64,000 nt of DNA from NCBI GenBank assembly GCA_035944135.1, contig DASZBM010000010.1:434001-498000 (forward strand), given 5' to 3'. The stretch is from Acidobacteriaceae bacterium. Lineage in GTDB: Bacteria > Acidobacteriota > Terriglobia > Terriglobales > Acidobacteriaceae. The position numbers and the translations under genes are program-made. The notes under the pieces were generated by a model that was given only the letters and a program-made list of their open reading frames with translations, had not been told where the DNA came from and ran no database searches. This document shows, one piece after another, positions 1 through 7,649 of the stretch (the first letter of the stretch is position 1; each line of letters begins with the position of its first letter).

Positions 1-3000
1 GCCTCCGACGAAGACGCAGCCGTCTTCTTCGCGGAGCTTTGCCATCTCCTCCTCAACCAGAAGGCCGCCTTCAACTCGCCCGTCTGGTTCAATGTCGGCT
101 GCGACCGCCTCGAGCCCAACTCCGATGCCCACAACTGGCACTGGGACGCCGAGAAGAACGACACCGTTTTCTCCAAGACCGGCTACACCCGCCCGCAGTG
201 CTCCGCCTGCTTCATCAACTCCGTCGACGACTCGCTCGACAGCATCCTCACGCTCGCCAAGACCGAAGGCATGCTCTTCAAGTGGGGCTCGGGCGCAGGC
301 TCCAACCTCTCCAAGATCCGCGGCAGCATGGAAACTCTTTCCGGCGGCGGCACGGCCTCCGGCCCGCTCAGCTTCATGCGTGGCTTTGACGCCTTCGCCG
401 GCGTCATCAAGTCCGGCGGCAAGACCCGCCGCGCCGCCAAGATGGTCATCCTCAACGTTGACCACCCCGACATCTCCGACTTCATCGAGTGCAAGGTCGC
501 CGAAGAGCGCAAGGCCTGGACCCTGATGTCCGCGGGCTACGACGGCAGCTCACCCGACAGCGAGGCCTTCACCAGCATCTTCTTCCAGAACGCCAACAAC
601 TCCGTCCGCGTCACCGACGAGTTCATGAACGCCGTCGCCAACAACGACACCTTCTTCACCAAGTCCGTCAAGAACGGCGCTCCCGTCAAGGAATACCGCG
701 CCCGCGACATCATGAACCACATCGCCGAAGCCACCTGGCAGTGCGGCGATCCCGGCATGCAGTACGACTCCACCATCAACCGCTGGCACACGAGCAAAAA
801 CACCGACCGCATCAACGCGTCCAATCCCTGCTCGGAGTACATGTTCCTCGACGACTCCGCCTGTAACCTCGCCAGCTTCAACCTGATGAAGTTCCTCACC
901 CCCGGCGGCCAGTTTGATGTCCCCGCCTACCGCCACGCCATCGCCGTCGTCACCACCGCGATGGAGATCATCGTCGACGCCGCCGGCTACCCCACCGAGC
1001 AGATCAGCCGCAACTCGCACGACTACCGTCCGCTTGGCCTCGGCTACGCCAACCTCGGCGCGCTCCTCATGGACTTCGGCCTGCCCTACGACTCCGACGC
1101 CGGCCGCGCCTTTGCCGCCACCGTCACCGCCATCCTCTGCGGCGACGCCTATGCCCAGTCCGCTCGCATCGCGGAGTCCTGCCCTCCGCTCGGCGCAGCC
1201 ACACCGCTCACCCAGCGCGTTGAGCGCGACGGTGGTGCCTGCCCCGGCTTCTACGTCAACCGCGAGCCCTTCCTCGACGTCATCCGCATGCACCGCGCCG
1301 AGGTCAACAACATCGACAAGTCCCTCAAGCCCAGCCCCAAAGGCGCGCAGGACGCCGCCGGCTTCATCGCTCCGCAGCTTGAAGAACTCAAGGCGGCCGC
1401 GCAATCCGCCTGGGACGAAGCCCTCGTCCTCGGCGAGCTCTACGGCTATCGCAACTCCCAGGTCACCGTGCTCGCCCCCACCGGCACCATCGGCTTCATG
1501 ATGGACTGCGACACCACCGGCATCGAGCCCGACCTTGCCCTCGTCAAGTACAAGAAGCTCGTCGGCGGCGGCATGATCAAGATCGTCAACAACACCGTCC
1601 CCGGCGCCCTCTTCAAGCTCGGCTACAAGGACGCTGAAGTCCAGGGCATCGTCAACTACATCGACGCCACCGGCACGATCGAAGGCGCGCCCGGCATCAA
1701 GCCCGAGCACCTCGGCGTCTTCGACTGCTCCTTCAAGCCCGCTAAGGGCACCCGCTCCATCTCCTGGCAGGGCCACGTCAAGATGATGGCCGCCACCCAG
1801 CCCTTCCTCTCCGGCGCCATCTCCAAGACCGTCAACCTCCCCAACGACTGCACCGCAGCCGACATCGCCGAGGCCTACACCGAAGCCTGGCGCCTCGGCC
1901 TCAAGGCCGTCGCCATCTACCGCGACGGCTCCAAGGGCACCCAGCCCCTCAACGTCTCCGCCGTCGACAAGAAGGACGAGAAGGCCACGACCCCCGTCGA
2001 CTCATCCGACGCCGCCGTCTCCGCCCTCATCGCCGCCAACGCCCAGGCCGCGGCCGACGCCGCCGTGCTCCGCGACGAGCTCGCCTCCACCCACGCCCGC
2101 CTCGCCACCAGCGAGCGCACCGCCAGCACCCTCAACGCCCAACTCGAAGCCCTCCGCCGCTCCATCACCGAGGGCAACGACACCCTCGACGCCCAGGCCC
2201 CGCCCGTCGCCATCCGTCACCGCCTGCCCAACGAGCGCGCCTCCGTCACCCACAAATTCTCCATCGCCGGTCACGAGGGCTACATGACCGTCGGCCTCTA
2301 CCCCAACGGCCAGCCCGGCGAAATCTTCATCCGGATGGCCAAGGAAGGCTCCACCATCTCCGGCCTCATGGACTCCTTCGCCACGGCCGCCTCGCTCTGC
2401 CTCCAGCACGGCGTCCCCCTCAAGGTGCTCTGCGAAAAGTTCGCCCACACCCGCTTCGAGCCCTCCGGCTGGACCGGCAACGAAGAGATCGGCTTCGCTA
2501 AATCCATCATGGATTACCTCTTCCGCTGGATGCAGCTCCGCTTCCTCTCCGGCCACCAGCTCTCCCTCTTCAACCTCAAGAGCCTCGAAGCCCAACCCGC
2601 CTCTACTGCTTCCAGCGCCGTCATCCTGAGTGAAGCGGAGCGAAACGAAGGACCTCTGTATTCCGCTCCCGCTCAGCTCTCCGGAGGCGCAACCGTCCCC
2701 GTCACCGGCACCGTCAACGCCCCCGACAACACCGTGATCGGCTATGAACCAACCTCCACCCACGGCTCGTCGGCTGAACAGCTCAACGATCGCCGCGCCC
2801 CGCAGCAGGGAATCGCCCCCGACCTCACCGCCTCCTACGATTTGTCATCCCGTAGCGCAGCGGAGGGATCTGCTTCTCATGTCCTCGGCACAGAGGACCG
2901 TGGCATCTACCACGTCGCCGACGCCATGAAGTCCATGTACAACATGGGCGACGCCCCCTCATGCTCCACCTGCGGAGCCATCATGACCCGCAACGGCTCC

Positions 3001-3045
3001 TGCTACCGCTGCATGGAATGCGGCAGCACCTCCGGCTGCAGCTAG
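1..3045 (+). CDS. nrdJ: Vitamin B12-dependent ribonucleotide reductase (class II), 5' end cut by window
   Basis: The reading frame is open from base 1, so the N-terminus lies outside the window. The enzyme reduces ribonucleotides to deoxyribonucleotides with adenosylcobalamin. Visible landmarks are NSPVWFNVG and QCSACFIN near the start, the NPCSEYMF active-site segment (about 830 nt), PTGTIGFMMDCDTTGIEPD, and a C-terminal Cys cluster (CSTCGAIMTRNGSCYRCMECG) that fits the redox/zinc tail of the family. Codon use is strongly C-ending, as in the downstream host genes and unlike the transposon cargo. Two dispersed repeats are translated in frame within a low-complexity linker near the C-terminus (2620-2663 and 2841-2876). 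The stop codon lies 27 bp before the left end of the Tn7-like element. Confidence 0.97.
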   Translation, partial: ASDEDAAVFFAELCHLLLNQKAAFNSPVWFNVGCDRLEPNSDAHNWHWDAEKNDTVFSKTGYTRPQCSACFINSVDDSLDSILTLAKTEGMLFKWGSGAGSNLSKIRGSMETLSGGGTASGPLSFMRGFDAFAGVIKSGGKTRRAAKMVILNVDHPDISDFIECKVAEERKAWTLMSAGYDGSSPDSEAFTSIFFQNANNSVRVTDEFMNAVANNDTFFTKSVKNGAPVKEYRARDIMNHIAEATWQCGDPGMQYDSTINRWHTSKNTDRINASNPCSEYMFLDDSACNLASFNLMKFLTPGGQFDVPAYRHAIAVVTTAMEIIVDAAGYPTEQISRNSHDYRPLGLGYANLGALLMDFGLPYDSDAGRAFAATVTAILCGDAYAQSARIAESCPPLGAATPLTQRVERDGGACPGFYVNREPFLDVIRMHRAEVNNIDKSLKPSPKGAQDAAGFIAPQLEELKAAAQSAWDEALVLGELYGYRNSQVTVLAPTGTIGFMMDCDTTGIEPDLALVKYKKLVGGGMIKIVNNTVPGALFKLGYKDAEVQGIVNYIDATGTIEGAPGIKPEHLGVFDCSFKPAKGTRSISWQGHVKMMAATQPFLSGAISKTVNLPNDCTAADIAEAYTEAWRLGLKAVAIYRDGSKGTQPLNVSAVDKKDEKATTPVDSSDAAVSALIAANAQAAADAAVLRDELASTHARLATSERTASTLNAQLEALRRSITEGNDTLDAQAPPVAIRHRLPNERASVTHKFSIAGHEGYMTVGLYPNGQPGEIFIRMAKEGSTISGLMDSFATAASLCLQHGVPLKVLCEKFAHTRFEPSGWTGNEEIGFAKSIMDYLFRWMQLRFLSGHQLSLFNLKSLEAQPASTASSAVILSEAERNEGPLYSAPAQLSGGATVPVTGTVNAPDNTVIGYEPTSTHGSSAEQLNDRRAPQQGIAPDLTASYDLSSRSAAEGSASHVLGTEDRGIYHVADAMKSMYNMGDAPSCSTCGAIMTRNGSCYRCMECGSTSGCS
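2620..2663 (+). repeat. Dispersed GTCATCCTGAGTGAAGCGG-type repeat inside nrdJ
   Basis: The sequence gtcatcctgagtgaagcgg followed by agcgaaacgaaggacctct resembles a dispersed intergenic repeat that is common in acidobacteria. Here it is translated as VILSEAERNEGPL inside the NrdJ C-terminal linker. Reading frame is preserved. Confidence 0.6.
2841..2876 (+). repeat. Second dispersed repeat (GTCATCCCGTAGCGCAGCGG) inside nrdJ
   Basis: A related repeat, gtcatcccgtagcgcagcgg then agggatctgc, is translated as SSRSAAEGSA in the same NrdJ linker. It shares the GTCATCC start and the AGCGNAGCGGAGGG core with the copy about 220 bp upstream. Confidence 0.55.
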
Positions 3046-3067
3046 TCCTCCGCGGACGGCGAGACGC

Positions 3068-3072
3068 GCTTC
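3068..3072. repeat. Left copy of 5-bp target-site duplication (gcttc)
   Basis: The five bases gcttc immediately precede the TGTGGG left terminus. They are identical to the five bases that follow the right terminus at 46887-46891. A 5-bp duplication is the known signature of Tn7-type transposition. It lies 23-27 bp after the nrdJ stop codon. Confidence 0.85.
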
Positions 3073-3140
3073 TGTGGGTGAGCACATAAGCTGAAAGTTT
3101 GGTCACATAAGCTGAAACTTCGTACCGCATAACCTGAAAT
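3073..3140 (+). repeat. Left transposon end with three putative TnsB-binding boxes
   Basis: The terminus TGTGGGTGAGCA is followed by three direct boxes: cacataagctgaaagttt (3083-3100), cacataagctgaaactt (3104-3120) and cgcataacctgaaat (3126-3140). They are spaced 21-22 bp apart. The same box occurs inverted at the right end. Multiple spaced sites per end are typical of TnsB recognition. Confidence 0.85.
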
Positions 3141-3240
3141 CGCTGAGCAAACGAACGCGGCTCCCCGGAAGGGGGGCCGTTTGACTGTTTGGGCGGTCGG
3201 ATCAGATCTGATCAGCTGGATGCCTAGTTCCTGTCGAACC

Positions 3241-3670
3241 GCCGCCGACGACACCGCCGCCGCGCCCGCACTCTCTGAGGAAGCCGCCGCCAAGCTCCAG
3301 AAGCTCGACGAGAAGCTCGGCCTCACCCCCTGCCTCATCCTCACCGTCAGCGAAAACGGCTATGGCAAGCGCACTGACGTCGACGCCTACCGGCTCCAGT
3401 CCCGCGGCGGCAAGGGCGTCATCAACATGAAGACCACCCCCAAGGTCGGCAAAGTCGTCTCCATCCAGCTCGTCGACGACACCACCGAGATAATGGTCAT
3501 CAGCCAGTTCGGCAAAATCATCCGCATTGACACCAAGAGTGTCCGCGCAGCCGGCCGCTCCACCTCCGGCGTCCGCCTCTTAAATCTCGAGGCCGACGAC
3601 AAAGTCGCCAGCGCCACCGTCATCCCACCCGAAGCCCCAAAAACCAACGGCGAAAACGGCACCCTCGTGC
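3241..3670 (+). pseudogene. gyrA: 3' fragment of DNA gyrase subunit A inside the left transposon end
   Basis: Translation shows the last part of a GyrA C-terminal beta-pinwheel: LILTVSENGYGKRTDVDAYR, SRGGKGVINMKTT, GKIIRIDTKSVRAAGR and SGVRLLNLEADDKVASA. The N-terminal breakage-reunion domain and most pinwheel blades are absent, so this cannot be a working gyrase subunit. An open frame runs from 3181 to 3765, but the family match starts near 3241 and fades after about 3650. The fragment lies about 100 bp inside the left end, just after the TnsB boxes. It looks like a piece of another chromosome captured with its downstream terminator. Confidence 0.85.
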
Positions 3671-3705
3671 AATCACTCGTTCAGCAAAGAACCTCAATAA
3701 ATACC

Positions 3706-3740
3706 AGAGGCTCGGACTTTAGTCTGAGCCTCTTTTTTTT
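3706..3740 (+). terminator. Strong intrinsic terminator after the gyrA fragment
   Basis: The 13-bp arms agaggctcggact and agtctgagcctct (one G-U pair) flank a two-base TT tip and are followed by a run of Ts. This is probably the original gyrA terminator carried along with the fragment. It would also block read-through from nrdJ into the cargo. Confidence 0.85.
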
Positions 3741-3808
3741 TGAAAGAGGGAAATTGACTCTTTAGTTAGAATTGGGTACGCCATCCACTTTGAATCACAG
3801 GGGCGCGT

Positions 3809-4816
3809 TTGAAGGTTCGTGCGTCAACACTAGATGACTTATTAAACGAGGTCTTCCGACGACTTATTTCGTCCGGGCGAGAGACTTCTCCGCGCAAGGG
3901 GAAGGCGCTCGAATTTACGGGTGCTGTCTTCGAGCTGACCAACCCGAGGGCAAGGATGAGCCGAACGGAAACGCGTGCCCGACTGTTCAGTTGGCTCGGC
4001 GAACTACTGTGGTATCTCGCTGGCAGCGACGAGCTTTCCTTCGTAAGGTACTACATCGAAAACTACAAGCCGGACTACCCAGGAGCCAAGCGTGTGAGGG
4101 CCGCTTACGGTCCGCGTATCCGCAGCGAGAAAAAACATCAACTGCGTTGGATCGTTCAACTCATACGGGAAAACTCAGACACACGTCGTGCGGTTATTCC
4201 GATCTACCACCCGAAGGACACTTACACCAATCTTCCAGAGGTTCCCTGTACTTGTACACTGCAGTTCTTGTTACGGGGTTCTCGGCTAGAATTGGTCACC
4301 CACATGCGTTCTAACGACGCTTACAAAGGGCTGCCCGGCGATATCTTCGCATTCACAATGATTCAGGAAATTGTTGCTCGAGCCCTAGGAGTGGAACTTG
4401 GTCGATACAAACATCTGGTTGGAAGCCTGCACCTCTATGTTGAAGACAGACGCAATGCGGAACGCTATTTGGCTGAAGGTTGGCAGCGAAAGATAACTAT
4501 GCCAATAATGCCGCTGGGCGATCCCTTTCCACAAATTGAAAGGCTTGTACGATTCGAACGTGCCACAAGACTGGGCACTCACGCGAAGATTCCTTCCGAC
4601 CTTCCGGAGTATTGGCAAGACCTCGCTAGATTATTAGCGATATTTCGCGCTGAAAAGGAGCAAAAACCCGCTGCGGAAATCCGCAAGATGCGTGAACGAA
4701 TACACTCAGACGCATATGCTCCATACATTGAAATGAGGAGGCGAAAAGCCGAAAAGTTTGAGCCCGTCGCGACGCAGTCAGACGAGCTCCCTTTTGACGA
4801 GGAGGCGCATGCGTAA
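3809..4816 (+). CDS. Thymidylate-synthase-family protein with Asp at the pyrimidine-selectivity position
   Basis: This 335-residue protein belongs to the ThyA/deoxypyrimidylate hydroxymethylase superfamily, which transfers a one-carbon unit from methylene-tetrahydrofolate to C5 of a pyrimidine nucleotide. ELLWYLAGSD (about 65-74), paired Arg (126-127), the nucleophile Cys147 in VPCTC, RSND (167-170) and the HLY triad (208-210) match thymidylate synthase. The usual Asn in GLPFN is Asp178 here (GLPGD). In this family Asn recognises uracil, whereas Asp is found in dCMP and CMP hydroxymethylases, so a cytosine nucleotide substrate is inferred. The start is TTG. The stop overlaps the next gene by 8 nt, so the two are cotranscribed. 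A role in making a modified base, or in recognising one, is inference. Confidence 0.8.
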   Translation: MKVRASTLDDLLNEVFRRLISSGRETSPRKGKALEFTGAVFELTNPRARMSRTETRARLFSWLGELLWYLAGSDELSFVRYYIENYKPDYPGAKRVRAAYGPRIRSEKKHQLRWIVQLIRENSDTRRAVIPIYHPKDTYTNLPEVPCTCTLQFLLRGSRLELVTHMRSNDAYKGLPGDIFAFTMIQEIVARALGVELGRYKHLVGSLHLYVEDRRNAERYLAEGWQRKITMPIMPLGDPFPQIERLVRFERATRLGTHAKIPSDLPEYWQDLARLLAIFRAEKEQKPAAEIRKMRERIHSDAYAPYIEMRRRKAEKFEPVATQSDELPFDEEAHA

Positions 4817-5753
4817 AGAGGACTTAGCATTTGCGAGCGCAACATATAGTCGCCTGGGCACCTTTGATCAAGGCATCCATGCGCTTCCGGGTATCTCGAC
4901 TAAAGACACGAGACGCACTTTAGTTTTTCAGATAGTTGAAAGCGTTCGGCGCATTCGCTTCGTGCAACAGGTATCGCAGCGGCCAATTGCTGCCTCACGA
5001 AAGGATCCATCGAGCGCGTATTTTGATCCAGTACGTGCAGCGATTCTCTATCACGCAACCGGAGATTTAGAGGAAGCATGCTGGCTAGTTTTCCTGTTTG
5101 TCCACTTCGGGAAAAACCTAAAAAGTGGCTACCAACTAATTGCGGACGTCTACGGAAGTCTCGGGCAAGGTAAAACGTGGACATGGAAGCGCGTCTCGGA
5201 TGATCCACTCGAATTCAGGCATTGGCTCGACAAACACCAAAGTGACCTTAAAAGCCAAGGAAATAAGCATCGCGGATTCGGAAATCACCGCAAGTACCAA
5301 AGCCTCCATGCATGGAAACAGACGGGGACCGGTGAAGCTGTTCAAAGCTATGTCACTTGGGTCAAGAGCGCGGGTGGTCACAAAAGCTTATTTGCGTCAG
5401 CAGTAAAGAAGGCCGGTGGCAATGCCGAACTGGCATTTGCCGAACTTTATCGCGCGATGAACGCAGTTCGTTCATTCGGCAGGACCGCCAAATTCGATTA
5501 CCTCGCGATGATCGGGAAAATCGGGTTGGCAGCTATACTCCCTGATTCAGTCCACTTCGTTGGAGCAACCGGGCCCGTGTCTGGAGCGAAATTGCTGTTC
5601 ACTGGAAATACCGACACCAAAATGTCGAATAAAAGACTGCAAGAACTCTCCGACTTGCTATCCAATCACTTGAAGGTCGACAAACAAGTGATCGAAGATA
5701 GCCTGTGCAATTGGCAAAAAAGCCCAACCGAGCCCGTATCATTCAGAGGCTAA
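4809..5753 (+). CDS. Alpha-glutamyl/putrescinyl thymine pyrophosphorylase-like protein (clade 3)
   Basis: The 314-residue product resembles the aGPT-Pplase clade 3 family, with the recognisable GNHRKYQSL segment near residue 160 and the motif RSFGRTAKFDYLAMIGKIGL after it. Relatives were predicted by comparative genomics to act with thymidylate-synthase and hydroxymethylase homologues in building hypermodified pyrimidines through a pyrophosphorylated intermediate. The ATG at 4809 has GGAGG just upstream and overlaps the stop of the preceding gene (ATGCGTAA), showing translational coupling. The 3' end overlaps the convergent ImmA/IrrE gene by 11 nt. No experimental function is known to me for this clade. 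Confidence 0.7.
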   Translation: MRKEDLAFASATYSRLGTFDQGIHALPGISTKDTRRTLVFQIVESVRRIRFVQQVSQRPIAASRKDPSSAYFDPVRAAILYHATGDLEEACWLVFLFVHFGKNLKSGYQLIADVYGSLGQGKTWTWKRVSDDPLEFRHWLDKHQSDLKSQGNKHRGFGNHRKYQSLHAWKQTGTGEAVQSYVTWVKSAGGHKSLFASAVKKAGGNAELAFAELYRAMNAVRSFGRTAKFDYLAMIGKIGLAAILPDSVHFVGATGPVSGAKLLFTGNTDTKMSNKRLQELSDLLSNHLKVDKQVIEDSLCNWQKSPTEPVSFRG

Positions 5754-6828
5754 AACTCGCCGCAGAATAATGAATCTTCAATTTGTTGAACAGTTTTGGC
5801 GAAATCCGGCCTCGATGCTGAAGCTGTCCCACTATGACGCCTGGCGAAACCCCACAGCGCCGCGCAAATCGCGCGATCGAGAATTGGTTGATCGGAAGAG
5901 TTAACAAAGCAGTCTCTCCCTGAGGTTCTAGGATCACGCGTTGTGCAAATTGATTCGCTTCAGTCTCCTGTTGCGGAGTAGAAGTTGATTCATGATCGAT
6001 GTGCGGTTCTTGGCTGTGTAGGATGAGGTGGGCCGCCTCGTGAAAAAATGAAAACCAAAATTGATCGTCCGATAAAAACCGGCCACTAAGCAAGAGAAGC
6101 GCCTTATCCCTCTCAAGCATGAACGTCGCACCGCTCGCTGCGCACCCGGTTATTGATCGCGTAACAACCACCGCCACACCGTGCTTTGCGCATTCCTGCT
6201 GAAGAGCAGCAATGAACCTTTTCGGATCGCCGATCTTACTAAGTGCTTTCAGCCCGGCCAGATTGGTAAGGAATTTCTCCCTATCCCAGGGCTCGCAAGC
6301 GATCTTTTCAGCGAGCAATTCTCCATGTCGGATCCACGCCACCGTCGTGGAAACGTCATTCTCAAAAGCTGCCGAGGTTCTGAACTTTGTCACACCCAGT
6401 CGAGCAAGGTAATTCTCGCGCCACTCTTGAACTGTCGCGATATCAAAATAATCGAGCAGCTCGGAAGGAACGTCATCCTTCGAACAGGGCTTAGGTAACC
6501 ACCCAGACTCGATCATTTTTTTAACCGGGAACGTCGCAACCCAGTTCCTCAAATCGGGCTCGGCTGCAGCTAGCTCCTTGAGACCATCCTGATATTGCTT
6601 CTGCCGCTCCAACCAGAAAGACGCTGTTGAGCCAACGAATGTGGCGAGACCCTTCGCAAGTTTGGGCGTGACAGGCAAAACACCCGCCAGAAGTTTCCCG
6701 GCATCGTCGTCAGCCAATCCGATTTGCTCGCGAAACGCGGCGAGACTCGTGCCTTTCGCATGTAGCACGGCGCGTATGGTTTCACCCGGAGGAGATACCC
6801 AATTCGGACGAAACGCAGCATTAGCCAT
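5743..6828 (-). CDS. HigA-type HTH fused to an ImmA/IrrE metallopeptidase domain
   Basis: The 361-residue protein has an N-terminal XRE/HigA-like helix-turn-helix region (about 10-75, PPGETIRAVLHAKGTSLAAF) and a C-terminal zinc-peptidase domain with the HExxH-like motif FHEAAHLIL. Downstream are NQFAQRVIL and a helical tail. Such HTH-ImmA proteins act as antitoxins or as proteases that cleave repressors. The HEAAH core keeps the Glu and both His residues, so activity is plausible. The gene overlaps the upstream RelE/HigB-like gene by 8 nt, forming a toxin-antitoxin-like pair. It converges on the pyrophosphorylase-like gene with a short overlap. Confidence 0.85.
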   Translation of the reverse strand: MANAAFRPNWVSPPGETIRAVLHAKGTSLAAFREQIGLADDDAGKLLAGVLPVTPKLAKGLATFVGSTASFWLERQKQYQDGLKELAAAEPDLRNWVATFPVKKMIESGWLPKPCSKDDVPSELLDYFDIATVQEWRENYLARLGVTKFRTSAAFENDVSTTVAWIRHGELLAEKIACEPWDREKFLTNLAGLKALSKIGDPKRFIAALQQECAKHGVAVVVTRSITGCAASGATFMLERDKALLLLSGRFLSDDQFWFSFFHEAAHLILHSQEPHIDHESTSTPQQETEANQFAQRVILEPQGETALLTLPINQFSIARFARRCGVSPGVIVGQLQHRGRISPKLFNKLKIHYSAASFSL

Positions 6829-7141
6829 TGCACCTCACCTCAAGGAGTTGGACTCCCGTCACACGACGCCAGTTGATCGTAGTCCCAAGAAGAGCCTCTC
6901 GGTCGGACGTGTGATTTGATTCGAAGATCAAGGAGCACCCATCACCTGCCGGAAGGGCGAAACGCGTCGGCTGCCCTGATATGGCTGACCAGAGGGGAAG
7001 CTCAGCTACGTTTCGGGCGGCCAAAACATCCGCGATACGAGCGCGTATAGCGTCACCGATCGCCTTGCCGTAGAGGTGTACCGGACGAGTCTTGCTAAGT
7101 GCCATAGTTCTCAGCGATCGTGTGGCGAAGGCAATTTCCAA
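6821..7141 (-). CDS. RelE/HigB-like toxin
   Basis: This 106-residue basic protein starts MEIAFATRSLRT and contains FALPAGDGCSLIFESNH and INWRRVTGVQLLEVR. The layout matches the small HigB/RelE-fold family often annotated as plasmid maintenance or killer proteins. Family members typically cleave mRNA on the ribosome. The predicted start is TTG at 7141, chosen because the MEIxF start is typical; no strong ribosome-binding site is seen. It is the first gene of a pair with the overlapping HTH-ImmA antitoxin-like gene. Confidence 0.7.
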   Translation of the reverse strand: MEIAFATRSLRTMALSKTRPVHLYGKAIGDAIRARIADVLAARNVAELPLWSAISGQPTRFALPAGDGCSLIFESNHTSDREALLGTTINWRRVTGVQLLEVRCNG

Positions 7142-7324
7142 GGGAAGAAATCATGCAATGAGCTACATGGGTTCTACCAGTCAAGCCGCTCAATATCAAT
7201 GCTTTTGAGCTGTGGGAATCATGTCAGTATCTCTACCGTAGGCGAATATATAGCGAAGATATGTGGTATGTCAATCTTTGCGTCGGGAGCGCGATAAGAC
7301 GTAGGATCTAACCTCCCTCCCGGT

Positions 7325-7640
7325 GCACGACTCTCCTTCTGCCGCTGTAGCCAGCCTCATCCCTGCGGCCGCACACGCGCATGCCCCCTGCAGCCTCCTC
7401 ACCTCCCGACCAGATCAAGGCCCTCGTCAGCGTACCCGTGAACCCCAACCAGCCTGGCCGCACCAAAGACTCCCCCGACTGCACCTGGAAGTGACGCCAA
7501 GGGTGAGGACCGCGTCCATGTCGGCCCGAAGACCCACGACAACTTGCCCCCTCGCCTCCTCGCCTCCGTCACCGGCGTCGGCAATGGCCGTAACGCCGGT
7601 AGCTTCGCACGGCCAGAACCCGAGACTCCCGCGAATCTGG
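7325..7640 (+). pseudogene. Relic of a secreted-protein gene, copy A
   Basis: In shifting frames the region reads HAPCSLLTS, then PDQIKALVSVPVNPNQPGRT, then DSPDCTW, which looks like the start of a mature secreted protein with frameshifts. A second diverged relic with the same segment (PDQIKAVLSVPVN) lies inverted at 10140-10350. The two copies flank the HNH/PD-(D/E)XK pair. The preceding 7142-7324 shows no gene that I can support. Confidence 0.6.
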
Positions 7641-7649
7641 ATCGATCAT

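Noticed and set aside
550-1776. Long minus-strand frame of 408 codons opposite nrdJ
   Set aside because: It is a shadow of the strongly C-ending codons of nrdJ; its product is a Val/Gly/Asp-rich string with no family. The same holds for the frames at 2002-2763, 50600-51391, 51398-52429, 56492-57730 and 62194-63213.
3083-3140. Possible CRISPR repeats
   Set aside because: The boxes are short, imperfect, only three in number, spaced 3-5 bases apart, and recur inverted at the other end. They fit transposase binding sites.
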